DNA of 64,000 bases, from the NCBI GenBank assembly GCA_028023455.1, contig JAQFVV010000013.1:11572579-11636578 (forward strand), given 5' to 3'. Position numbers and translations under genes: made by a program. Below, in pieces: positions 1-14,820 of the stretch; positions within the stretch are counted from its first letter, which is position 1, and each line of letters starts with the position of its first letter. The notes beneath the pieces are model-generated. The model saw only the letters and a list, made by a program, of their open reading frames with translations, was not told the DNA's origin and ran no database searches. This stretch comes from Epiperipatus broadwayi (Eukaryota; Onychophora; Udeonychophora; Euonychophora; Peripatidae).

Positions 1-2480
1 GTAATGGATTAATTTCTCCTCCAAATCTCAAATTGTATGTTTTGGTTAATGTGTATATTACAATTCATACTTTCTGATGATGGTATAATGATGATGATCC
101 CAACAAAAAAATGCAACTCTAGACACTTAGTTTAAGTTTTAAAATATTAATTTTAAAAACATCTTATTTACAAAGTTTCAACAATTAATTATAACTAATA
201 AACAAATTTACATAAAATAATATAAAAAAAATACATATTAATATAATATAATAGCAGATATCAACCTTTGAATATTTATATTCATCTTAATTACAATAAG
301 ATATTTTAAAATAGAATTCCCTGTTACTACAATAAATTGTGTAATATCTAATTTTGTATCCTAATCACAAAATAGTGTGTATTAACTAATCAATCCCTTT
401 TTTATGGATTTGATTGACACTTATTACCCCATATAAATTATGAGGAAAATATAAGAAGATTTATAATAGGGATTAATGTTTTATTTCTCAACTAAAATAT
501 TTTCATTATAATATTATGAAATATTAAATTTTTATCCTTGTTTATATTTTATGATATTCACCATTTGATCTTTGTCTTCATCTTGCACTAAGAAGATGTT
601 AGTACAATAATTATGAAATCATGAATTTGCTTTTTTTTTCTTCTAACACTCAATTGCCCTCTAGTCTAATTATCAAAATCTATAATAAAATACAACAAAT
701 TAAAATTTTAAACTATATCCTATCAAATATGACTATTCATCTCTTCCTGGACTAATTTCCATTTACAAATTAGGATATTAAGCTAAATGTTGATAAACTA
801 CTCTGTGGTGCATGTTGAATAAAAAAATGAAATAAAAATCATCTAATCACTCAGGTATTAATTTCCTATTTCCAATTTATACCTGTTTTATACAAGTCTT
901 ATAAATAATACCTATAAAGACTTATAAACTAAAATTAGCTATAACTATATTACAATTATATTATAGGATTAATAATTAAACACAAGATCAAATTTTAAAT
1001 ATCACCATTTGTCATTTTTAATATTATATTAGAATATAGACATATTTCTTCTTATAATATATATATGTAACTACTTTTGTGTGTATATTTTAGTAAATCA
1101 TAATTTATATACATTTATTTCAATTATCTAAATAATATTCTATCAAATAAAAATAACTTTAAATAACTATTGGTATAGATAAACAAATCAAATTAATTAT
1201 TAATTTTCCTATCTATTGATTTATCGTCCCATATTGATAATGATTATTTTAAAATATGAAATTTTCTAATATGCAAGTTTATCATAAAAAAACAACAACT
1301 AATTTTAATTAATAGTATTTCAATCGTTTCTCATGCTTCCAACTTGTCCTACATCAATCTTTTTCTAACTTTTACACCTTTTCTACTTATAAGAAAATTA
1401 TTAAAATTATAGAATTCCAACTCTATCATGTTATTTTCAATATTTAGGTTTCTTTTTTTTTTCTTTCACAATCACAATCGAAAGTTATTTTCCACTTGCA
1501 TAATATATTTTATTTAGATACTTTCAACATTAATTATATTTGTCTTCATATTATTCTTTATGTATTCCTTGTCAATGTTATCATTTATAATGGAGCATTG
1601 TACATCTTCTTAAAGATTAAAAAAATGATATTATCCTCAATATAGTTTATATTCTCAAATACACTAATGTTACTGATAACAATTTGTTTCACACTTTTCC
1701 TCATATATGTATTTATTCTTTAGTATTTATCCCTACCAATTCTTTAAGCTCTTTCACTTAGCTTATATATATATTTCCATTGACAATTTTAATAATTAAT
1801 TCTTTTAAATTCCACATAAATTGCTATGATTTATTATATGTATAATTATAATCCTCAGTCATCATTTCCCTTTTCCATTGCCCTGTATTATATCCATACA
1901 TTATTTTAACTTTTGATCCTTCATTGACCCCATCTATAATTTATCATAATGAAAGCTATACTAAATTGATAATAATAAATTTTTTTTTCTAGTAAAATTT
2001 TCATTCAAATTTACAGTTATAAGTTCCATTTTAATATGTAGTAATATGCAAATATTTCTATGCTGATTTATTCTTAATTTACTTGTCACTATCTTGAAAA
2101 CTATACATTCAACTTTGTCACAAATAATTTTCCCATTATTCATATAGCAATTCCACTTTAATCTTGCATAAATATTATAACAGTCAGAATGCCTAAATAT
2201 TTTATCGTGCTTGTTCATCCAATTATGCATCAACATAATACTCACAGTCTGTTCCTTCTGTTCAGGTATTACTTGATAACACATTGGCACAAATATATAA
2301 CTTTGTCCTTTGATTATTTTAATATTTTCCTAATATAATAATTCCAAGATATTTTTGGTAAATTTAAAAATTGTTGAGTTAGCCAGCAGAGATTTACTTT
2401 ATTTACCCTTTCATCTTACTGAAAACTTCATAATATAATGTTTGAAATCATTGAGTTGATAATAATTAATTCCTTGCCTT
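1..2480. other. AT-rich spacer, no gene seen
   Basis: Extremely A/T-rich sequence with short homopolymer runs and no long reading frame of coding character. The one 109-codon minus-strand frame (about 1961-2290) has low-complexity AT-driven composition and no motif I recognise, so I do not call it. I see no repeat structure or transposon ends here. Confidence 0.6.
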
Positions 2481-2830
2481 AAAAAAATAATAAGGTTTAA
2501 CCAAAAGACTGTTTTTTATGAGGCTCCTCGTAGACATCTGACGTCACTCTAACTCAGCCAATTCTTATGGTAAAAAATTCGTTCGATACGTTTTGAAGAG
2601 ATTTTTAAAAGTTCTGTACGATGGTGACCTCTTCCGACTTATTTTACAAGTAAAAAATAAAAAAAAACGCATTTAAACCTAAACAAAGAAAGAACATTAT
2701 TTGTGATTGGTTCTTAGCAAGCTCTCAGCCGAAAAAGACATTCTGATTGGCTGGAAAGAACAAAGAAACCGCCTGATCAAAGAAAATAAAGAAAAACGCT
2801 GAGATTTTCATTTTGAATCCAATTTTAAGT
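2480..2830. promoter_or_regulatory. GC-richer island with CRE and CCAAT-like motifs
   Basis: This stretch is clearly less AT-rich than its surroundings. It contains a perfect palindromic CRE core TGACGTCA at 2539-2546, and two CCAAT-type motifs in inverted form (GATTGGTT near 2706 and GATTGGCTGG near 2744). Such clusters are typical of animal promoters, but I see no first exon or TATA/Inr arrangement beside it. It could equally be the internal part of an unrecognised transposon. The regulatory reading is inference. Confidence 0.2.
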
Positions 2831-4149
2831 ATTATAAAATTATATTTATGGAAATTAAAAATTATTTTCAGATAGAATAATAAAAAAACAAAATTATTTT
2901 CGAAAAATATTGAAGATTTTAGTAAAAATATTGAAGATGTAGTAAAAAGAAATATTTACTTTTCTATAACGTAAAAGTCGATCTTTTTGTTCATATTATA
3001 GCTTTTATGTTGCCGAAATTGAATATTTTAGAATAAATAAATAGCAATTTATTTTTGAAAGAACTTTCGTTCTCTTCATAACCTGAAAAATTAATAATAT
3101 ACTTTTTATAAACGTATCTGAGTTGAATTTAATATTATAGGCGAATATGTTTTAACAATAGGCTTTGTCTTCAGTTTGTGAGTTGGCCAATTAAAAGATT
3201 TGATTTTTACCTCATACAACCAATAATATAATTAGCGGTTAAAAGATTTAAGCAAACTTTTTTTTTAAAAAAAAAAACGAAACCAAATTACTTGTTTTAT
3301 TTTTAATCTGTAATCTTTTTTTTTAATATCTCACAATTTCCCTCTGATTTTTTTCTTTTCAACAATTATCATCTACATGCTGATAATATATTCCAAATTG
3401 CATGTTCCCATTGGTTAATATTACCACTTCTCTGATTTTGAATATTTAATGACTTGATTGTAGCTGAACTATTTTTTTTTAAGAACAAATATCTTTTTAA
3501 AATATTTATTAGTAATAAAAAACAATACCTCTAATGAACTTAACAAAACTACAATTTAAATCATTTTCATTTTCTTTTTATAAACATTACATTTGAGATT
3601 AATCCTATGAACTTTTAATCACAAAATTCAAAACATAGTGTTAGTTGTTTAATTTGGAAAAGAAATTACTTTTTCACTGGAAATATTAGTTGCTAAATAA
3701 TACCAAATGTGTACACACATAATTATTCACCTATATGACACATATTTTCACTTATCAGATTAGATTTGAACTCCCCTATAAATTTAAATATTAATAAACA
3801 ATTATTTCTTAACATATATTATTAAATTATCCTTTAGTATTTTATCTTTTTAATACCTTTGAAAAATATTTTAACAAGATTTAGCCTTTATATTATTTTA
3901 AATTAACTAACTCCAAGTTCAAACCCTAGGATAACTAAAGTGACTGTTATTTTTCACAGTTTAATAAGTGAATATTTTTTATTTTATAAAACTTAAAATT
4001 ATACATCTTAAAATTGATTCCCAATTTGTTTTATAAAGGGGTGCACCAATAAAAAAAGCACTATATATATATATACACACATACTTTGGGTATTAATCAA
4101 TGTTACAAAATCTCAAATTCTTTATTAACCAGTAACTAAAAAAAAAATC
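2831..4149. other. AT-rich spacer, no gene seen
   Basis: Low-complexity A/T-rich DNA with poly-A and poly-T tracts and a short (TA)n run near 4063-4074. No reading frame, transposon terminus or tRNA-like fold was recognised. Confidence 0.55.
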
Positions 4150-4810
4150 TTCAGCAGATTTTAGCTTGGATGGTTATCAGCTTGAGAATATAGATAGTTT
4201 AAATACCTTAGGCAATTTTATAAGTATAAAAGTGGATTTTGATGTTGAGGTACAACACAGCTCTAATGTGCTACTGATGTTTTAACAATTTAAAAGAGTA
4301 ATGCATTTCATTAGAGGAAAATATCTAAAGTAGCTGTATATAAAGCTGTTATTTTACCTAATTTGTTGTATGAAAGTGAAACTTGGATATCTTATCAGTA
4401 TAATATAAAAGCAGTTTTATTTAAGAATGGTCCATAAAATTTTAAAAATACAATGGTAACATCATAAAACTAATCAATATATTCTTCAGGTTGCTGAATG
4501 TGATATCGAATTTACTATTATAAAATCACAAACGCCATTAGATTGGTCATGTAAAATGAATAAACAATAATGTATGGTCAACCTGAGCATGGTTTTTGTG
4601 GGAGAAATAAATCACAGCTACAATATAAGGCATTCTAAAATATTTAATGTCAACTATTTATAATGGAAGTATTTCAGAAAGAAACCTTCTCTGCAGAAAA
4701 CATCAAAAGACTGCCTCATAAAATATCAAGTAAGCAGAAAAATGGGTCAGCATATACTATATGTGGATATATTCATGGTTTAAAATGAACGAGCATATTT
4801 CATATGCGAA
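4150..4810 (+). pseudogene. Decayed non-LTR retrotransposon RT C-terminus (CR1/Jockey-like)
   Basis: Across frames, with many stops, the plus strand still reads like the C-terminal part of a LINE polyprotein. About 4160-4225 gives a DGYQLENIDSLNTLGNFIS-like stretch, matching the family block Y.L..VDNFTYLGS. About 4470-4570 gives AECDIEFTIIKSQTPLDWSC, matching the block where a designation such as AGLPSIHTLL precedes QLRWAGH. About 4785-4840 gives a Cys/His-containing tail resembling the terminal zinc-finger region. These blocks keep their usual order and spacing. No intact frame survives, so the copy is old and non-functional. It seems to belong to the same family as the minus-strand relics near 34, 37 and 45.5 kb. 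Confidence 0.5.
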
Positions 4811-7300
4811 TGCATTTGTGGTTTATGGACTGGTTTATATAATTATTAAAAAACACTTCTAGAGTAGTTTTTTGTCTTTTTTTTGTTTTGGAGTTGGAAT
4901 GCCCATACTCATTTACAATGGCTGTTTAATATTTTTGAACCATTACAATTTTCAGACTTTTATCTATTATTAACTCAAAAATATTATGGTGTTCTTTCTA
5001 TTATTGAGAGAATACAGTTCAGGAAGCTTGAATAGTACATACCTGGTTACACTTAAGATATCTTGTTCAAAATCATATTTATAAAAAAGTTTTTCCCAAA
5101 GTCTGAATAATATCAGTATTAAAAAATATTTTCTACCTATATATTATAATGGTGGGGAAAGTTAGACTTTTCCATTATCTGCCGTACAGGGTGCCACCTA
5201 GGCTATTTGAACCTAGAAAATTTGTAATGTAGGCAGATACTTCTTGTTAAGACCTAATTTTATTTTATTATTGACCGTTAGCCCATGCCACTAGCTCAAA
5301 GAGATGCAGAGATTTAATATATAAATTCCTAAATGTATTTCAATATTAAAAAAATAAATTAAGCCACTGCCAGTAATAAAATACAAAAACATTTATTGTC
5401 GCATATATATATATAGATATTAAACCAACCGATGAAATGATAAACAAAACAAAGGTATATCTTAAACGCCCGCCTGTTCTAAACTGCTACTATTATTTAT
5501 AAAACTAAAATAATCCCCCCCCCCCGAACCATTCTAAATAATACTTCACTCCTTTAAAACTAATAATAAAAACATTATACTGAATACTAAACATTTATAG
5601 ATTTAACTTGGCGAATCTATTCTAAAATACTATTATTAATAATTGGATTTTTTTTCTCCTACTCTTATTAAGAAAATAAATGTTTATACTTACCGGCATG
5701 TATCAAAAATAAACATAAATATTTTAAAAAAAGTAATTTAAATGTTTTACTTTATTTTAAAATAAATGCATTGTTTTATCTTATAATGAAACACACATAC
5801 ACTTCTTTGTTTAAAGATTAACATAAGCATTTTAATATATTACTTGAGCAAATAAATTATACACGTTACATCATATTTTATTATTATTATTTTTTAAGTT
5901 TAAGTTTAAAAATCAAATCACACATACATGCATGCCAAAAATATTATTTAATAGAAGCTGCTTTTACTTATTTTATTATCGCAAATATTATATTTTGAAG
6001 TTTAAAGTTTAGTCTTTTTTTTTAAGTTTAATTCAAAAAGTTCAAAAGTTCTTTCAATAAAGTCTATCTTTATTTTTAAGGAAATCAAAATGTTTAGATA
6101 TCAAAGTCAAATAATTATCTAGGTTTTTAAACACAACAGAAACATTATAATGGAATTATCTCTTAACTCATCAATGACTGGTAAAATTCTTTCGTAGATC
6201 CTGTGTCCTAATATTTCCATGGCTGGTTTGACATCCCCACACTCCGCTGTCCGTGTAGTCTATTTCACATGATTACTTTCCGAACTAATCGCAGATCTTA
6301 AATGCATAGAGAGTGGCTATCGGTCAACTGCAAATACGATGGTTTTTTAAACAACGCAACATTTTGGAAATATTACTTAAAAAATATTTTATTAAAATGA
6401 GAAAGTCCGAACCAAGAATGAACAAAATTGAGCTATTTATACTTTTTTAAACAATGGAAAACTTTCTTTTTAGCAGCAGCGTTCGTCTTGTGAAATAAAA
6501 TCAGCTTCTAGCGTCTACTTTTTATTAAAAATTGCATACACACACGCACATATATTTATTTATTTATTATAAGATAAAATGAAATCTCTTTATTATTTTA
6601 TTAAAAATTCATTTAAAGAATATTAAATCATTTATTTATTACAAGATTTTTTTCTTCTTTTAAACAAAAAAAAATCTTTTATTTTAAACAGCTTGTTATT
6701 TTAAACAACTTATTATTTTAAACAGCGTTTACAGTTTATTTTATTCAATACAAAATCCCCCCACTCTTTAGTTTTTACATTTTATTCTCTTAATATTAAA
6801 CTTTTATATTTTTAAACATGAAATTCATAATAAATTAATTACATATCAATGTACTTTGGTACAATATATATATATAAATTTGAGGAATAAATTAATTTTA
6901 CTTTAATTTGTTTTTATTTTATATTTTAGTTAAAAATCTGCACAGTTGGACAGTTTATATAATTTTGTTTAGAATGTTGAGCATAGATAAACTACATAGA
7001 TTAGGCAATTAAAAATTTTCAAAACATCCAACCTCAGGCTAAAAGTTCATAGCTAAACCAACACTTGCTTCCTGATATACAGACATGACCAATGCAATAT
7101 GAAAATATTAGCATAAAACCATGCTGACAGGAATGTGCCTCTGCAGCATGATATTATTTAAAAGAAATGATCCTCATCCAGTAAAGGAATATGCATCTGT
7201 CTGGCGAAGAAATCATATATATATATATAAAACATTAAAAGAAATGCTTCATATGGAGGGAGAGTGGTCTATTGCCAACTTATAGTGCCTATCCATAGAG
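4811..7300. other. AT-rich spacer with homopolymer runs
   Basis: Mostly featureless A/T-rich DNA. Visible elements are an 11-base C run at about 5514-5525, (TA)n tracts near 5404 and 7216, and a modestly GC-richer patch around 6170-6330. Nothing here could be assigned to a gene or known element. Confidence 0.5.
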
Positions 7301-8100
7301 CAAAAGGAAATCAATGTTGCAGGGAATACTCTGTGTCCATTGCAATGTGATGACAACACCTTTGATCATGCATCCCTTTGAGCACATTGCCCTGTATGCT
7401 AACACACTTCACATTACATTGATATAAACACCCATATATCTCTCTACCAACATTGAATAAACTATGAAACAAATAGTCTGAAATTAACCCCAATGACCTA
7501 ATCCCAAACTTAATGAATCTATGCAGCCATCTACGCCCAACTTTAAATTTAATTAACACATAATAATAAAACAGAAATGGAAATGATTAATTTGCAAACT
7601 TAATACATAAAAAATATTAATAATTGATTTAGAGTTCTTTTAAGTCAGATAAAAGTTCATACTTTAGGTTACTAATTGAAAGCTTGTTTAAAAGTTCATA
7701 ATGAATATCACAATTTATATTTGCCATGAAATCCATCCTAGTAGTCACTTTTGTAGATTGTCCATCCTCCTCCGAAATGAAGCCAATACTTGCCATTCAT
7801 TTGATCAGGAACTGTCATCAGGAGGGCTGGCTGTTGAGTGCAAAGAAAACTATTTTATTGCAAGCCCCCTACATTATGGAATCCACAATACAGCTGTAAG
7901 ATTAATCGTCAGATTTAAAACAACAACTAATGAATTCAATATTTTTTTTCTTTTCATAGTATTAGACCTCCTTTATCATACATTTTATGAATCCACGAAC
8001 ATGACATCACTGACCCTAAGGTTCGGATGTTTTCTTTTCTGGCCAGTGTGTGGCTTGGTGCTCGCATTGGACAATCTTTAATTTTTTTTCATTCTCTTAT
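7301..8100. other. Mid-GC stretch with two open frames of unknown meaning
   Basis: This region is less AT-rich than its neighbours. It has an 82-codon minus frame (7311-7559) and a 126-codon plus frame (7701-8081). Neither protein shows a motif I recognise, and their amino-acid make-up does not settle coding versus chance. A degraded transposon or untranslated exon is possible. I do not assign a function. Confidence 0.2.
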
Positions 8101-8334
8101 CTGACCTTTCAATTATTTAAATACCCCAAGGGCTAGTTTGCTTTACATTTAATTAATAAAACAATCATTTCCATTTACTGAGATTAAACATGATTCTTAA
8201 AATAGAAATTAATTAACATTTATTTATATTTTCTTTTATATAAATTTTTATTAAAAGTACTAATCTTTAGATTTACTTTTTTTTAAATTTCTTACTTTTA
8301 AATACTTTTTTTTTTAAAAAAAGTTTCCCATCTG

Positions 8335-8522
8335 TGCAATAGATATATGTAAATAATATTTATTTTATAAAGTGCAAACGGTATTGAAATTAAACTGAGA
8401 ACTGCAAACCTCTTAAGCACTTGTGACTATCAACAGCCAATGTTTAAGATCTGATTGGCTGTTGATAGTCACAAGCGCTTGAGACGTTTGCAGCTCTCAG
8501 TTTAATTGCAATAGATATATGT
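8335..8522. repeat. Foldback (MITE-like) hairpin with flanking 16-bp direct repeats
   Basis: Inverted arms of about 51 bp at 8391-8441 and 8454-8504 match with few mismatches (for example TAAACTGAGAACTGCAAAC against the complement of GTTTGCAGCTCTCAGTTTA) around a loop of about 12 bases. The pair is bracketed by an exact direct repeat TGCAATAGATATATGT at 8335-8350 and 8507-8522. The hairpin is consistent with a small non-autonomous DNA element. The direct repeats are too long for a usual target-site duplication and the left one is 40 bp away from the arm, so the true element ends are uncertain. Confidence 0.65.
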
Positions 8523-9017
8523 TAAACATAACTCTTTTAATTTTCTTTTAGTTTTTAATAAATCAATTTTATTCAAGATTTATTTACCTCTATTTTAATT
8601 TTAAAATAATGTAACAGCATATGTATACCATTACAATATATATTATTCTTGTAGTCATTACCAATCTGTGGTAATTTGTCATATGTATTGTTCCCTATTT
8701 TAATTCAGTCTTTACATAACACTATAGTTTTAAGAAATCTCTAAAAATATGACAGAATGAATCTATCTCATTATAAATTGAATAACAATTATAAATATAT
8801 AGATATATTTTTATTAACATACATAATATATTAATAGCAAGCACCCTAGGATTGCTGAAAATTAAGCTTTAGAGAAACAATGTTTTAGATATATATGTGA
8901 CAATAATCTTATACATTCATAATACATATAAAAATATTTTACAATAAATGCCTTCTTGTAAAAAGTCTGGCCATTCCAAATTTATATTTCAAATTAAATA
9001 TAAAAACAACAATTGTG

Positions 9018-9175
9018 TTGTTAGCTGAGAGGTCATCGCAGTGGCCTTGCAAGCAAGTAGTTGGTTGCAGACGGTTGTGGGTTCGCGTCCCGGCCAGTGC
9101 TATGACATATGAACAATTGTAGTTGAAGAAACAATTATTTTTTGGCTTTTTAGTCCACAGTCAATAAAAGAGTTT
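9018..9175 (+). mobile_element. tRNA-derived SINE, plus strand
   Basis: An RNA polymerase III promoter-like pair is visible. The A box TAGCTGAGAGG lies near 9023, and the B box resembling GGTTCGCGTCC lies about 55 bases downstream near 9080, with tRNA-like spacing. The tract is far more GC-rich than its flanks, and an AT-rich tail follows. It cannot be folded into a convincing complete tRNA with an acceptor stem, so a SINE head is more likely than a functional tRNA gene. Confidence 0.5.
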
Positions 9176-9534
9176 ATTATAAAATATATATTATTGTTAA
9201 GTTTTTAGTATTTGGACAGTTTTTGCAATTACTCTAATACAAAATGGAAATGAAAACATTGCAGTCTGTTTAACATTTGAAAGAAAAATCAACTTTTATA
9301 ATCAAAAGGACATAAAATGTCATACTTTTTTTTTTTTTTTTTTAAAAAGGGAACTTTTAAAATCAAGAGAAATTAAGATTTGTTTTTGTATTTTCCTGAA
9401 GGTTTGCGATGATGGTGTTTTAAGTGCATTTTTATATTGAATATCTTAAGAAAAATTTAACTTTATCTAAATATTCCAAATACCTTCAACTGTTAGTAAT
9501 AGCACATCAAACAGGTTAGTGTATGCACAATGCT

Positions 9535-9676
9535 TTGAGAGATATTCTCCCCTCTTCTTCAGGTGTTTCTGGCCTCACCAGAGACAGTACTAGCATGGGA
9601 TTTGAACTTGGACCCTTAGATTCTTGAGTATTGAATTGTAAGGTAATGCTCTAATCAACTGAGCCATCCTGCCAAA
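9535..9676 (-). mobile_element. tRNA-derived SINE, minus strand
   Basis: Read on the minus strand, the sequence begins GGCAGGATGGCTCAGTTG, continues with ATTAGAGC (A box) and later AGTTCAAATCCC (B box), as in a tRNA 5' half and T arm. A conserved-looking tail follows, containing CTCTGGTGAGGCCAGAAAC. The anticodon region is expanded and no matching acceptor stem closes, so this is a SINE rather than a tRNA gene. It is a different family from the plus-strand SINE about 0.4 kb upstream. Confidence 0.6.
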
Positions 9677-9902
9677 GGCAACAGTCAGTAGAAATCTCAT
9701 ATACTTATCTATGAGGTTCTTCCTGATTTTTCCACTTTTTCCTAAAAGCAAAGTTGATTAGTGGTTTCCATACATTACGTATAATCACACTGGATTGTTT
9801 GCCATTGTCATGTGAGCAGCTTCTTTAAATTTTCTTCTTTGTACGTTTTATGATGGCTAAAACACTTTTTAGTCTAAGCTATTTAAAAAAAGTATATATG
9901 TA

Positions 9903-11165
9903 CATCCGGGTCTCGTTTTATGCGGATTTATTTAATGCGATTTTGAAGTTATGCGATTCATGTCTCTTCTTAATATCTTTGTATGCGGTTTTCTTTTATG
10001 CGATAAAAATTATTAGATCAGAAGTTGAGCTCCGATAATGCGCTATTACTTTAAATATTATAAAATTTGTGCATTCACGTCATATTTAAAGTAATAGCCC
10101 ATTATTGGAGTTCAACTTCCATCTAATAATTTCAATATTTTCAGTGCTTTATACTAGTACTGTAATAGATTTTATGCAATAAATAAGTTTATAATTCACT
10201 TAAAATCAGAATTCCCCATTTTATATACACACATTAAATTTTACAAAACTATAATGTAAATCTGTTCAAACGTTTTTTATGTTGTTGTTTTTGCATTTTA
10301 AATCATGTTCTATTTTTGCTTTTTAAAAAAAGAGTATGTAATCAATTAATCATTTAGTGTCCCAAGTTTATTTTTAAAAGGTGAGTAACAGCAGTGGGCA
10401 CAATTAAGTTTGACAATTAAAATCTTTAATTGTAATTAACAATTTAAAAATTATGTAACGTGATCTGAAACGATGAAATTTGATTTTTAAATGGAATTGA
10501 AAATTAAAAAATTAGAGACAAAAATAAGAATTTAATTTTTAATTGTTAGTTTTAATTAAAATTTGCCCAACAGTGGTGAGTCAGTGTCTTTTTATTATCA
10601 TAAGTCGAAGTTCTTATTTTTAATTTAAACTTTTAGTTTACTCTACACCCAAGAAAATGAATTTCTTTGTAAACAAAAATTTCACTTTTAGATCGCTTAG
10701 CGAAATGGGAAGGATCAACAGCGATTGGAAAACATTTTAGTTGTATTTCCTCTTGACTTCATTTAAGGAGAGCTACAGTACCACACATCACATCACATCA
10801 TGATGAATCTGATGTCTCAAATAGCGATAATGATTACTGTGCATATATGAAAAAAATGTAAATTATGCATAAAAATATATTGCTTTGAATAAAATTAAAT
10901 ACTGTAGTTAATAAAAAAAGTTTGTCTTGTATCTATTTTTTTCAAATTTGAATTTTTTTTATTAGTCATATTTTATTTTCTTCTTATTTTTTTTTTATGC
11001 AAATTTTAAAGTAATTTTACATTGTTGCTTTGCTTTTATGCAATTTTTGGAAAATTACAGTACGTTTCCCCCATTTTTCAAGGTAAGTTAAGTCTATTTT
11101 TGTGCAATTTCTTTTGTGCGCATTTTCTGAGGAACCTATCTACCGCATAAAATGAGACCCAGGTG
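9903..11165. mobile_element. Tigger/pogo-like non-autonomous DNA transposon
   Basis: Terminal inverted repeats are clear. The left end starts CATCCGGGTCTCGTTTTATG and the right end, reverse-complemented, starts CACCTGGGTCTCATTTTATG. Each is flanked by TA (9901-9902 and 11166-11167), the target-site duplication expected of Tc1/mariner-superfamily elements. The subterminal string of TTATGCG-type motifs (9915-10005) resembles the TTTATTGCG motifs at Tigger ends. No transposase frame survives. A short relic near 10770-10860 might be a transposase tail, but this is weak. The element also holds a separate ~120-bp hairpin at about 10010-10132. Confidence 0.75.
10010..10132. repeat. Inverted repeat inside the Tigger-like element
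   Basis: ATTATTAGATCAGAAGTTGA near 10009 pairs with the complement of TCAACTTCCATCTAATAAT near 10109-10127, and ATTACTTTAAATAT pairs with ATATTTAAAGTAAT. This gives a ~50-bp-armed hairpin lying just inside the left terminus. It may be part of the transposon's subterminal structure or a later foldback insertion. Confidence 0.55.
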
Positions 11166-14400
<3,235 letters not shown>

Positions 14401-14409
14401 CTTTGTTAA

Positions 14410-14820
14410 ATAAGAAAATCACGTGTAAAAAGAACGAAAGAAATAATTATAATTGTGAAATTAAAAAAAAGTAAACTTGTACCAAATTTCCAAATAGATT
14501 GGTACAAGATAAAGTGAGAGAAAGGAATGTTGCAATTAGTAGCATTCAATATTTAAAAGAATGAAAGAAATTAATTAGAATTGTAAAATTAAAAATGTAA
14601 ACTTGTACCAAATTTCCAAATAGATTGGTACGAGATAAAGTAATGAAAAGGAATGTTGCAATTAGTAGCATTCAATAAAAATGTATCAAAAGAATGAAAT
14701 GAAATAAATGTAATTAGAAATTGGAAAAATGTAAACTGTATAAAAAAATAGCAGATAGATTGGTAAGATAAGAATGAAAAGGAAGGAGGCAATTAGTGAC
14801 TTTCGATAGCAAGACAGCAA
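14410..14820. repeat. Three-copy tandem repeat (~126-134 bp units)
   Basis: The block starting GTAAACTTGTACCAAATTTC recurs at 14471 and 14597, and in diverged form (GTAAACTGTA) at 14731. The spacings are 126 and 134 bases. Each copy is followed by the same GGAATGTTGCAATTAGTAGC-type segment. The third copy is the most diverged. Confidence 0.75.

Noticed and set aside
1961-2290. 109-codon minus-strand ORF
   Set aside because: No domain, AT-driven composition, no splice or promoter context.
9018-9110. Functional tRNA gene
   Set aside because: A and B boxes are present but the acceptor stem does not close and the anticodon arm is not convincing. A SINE head fits better.
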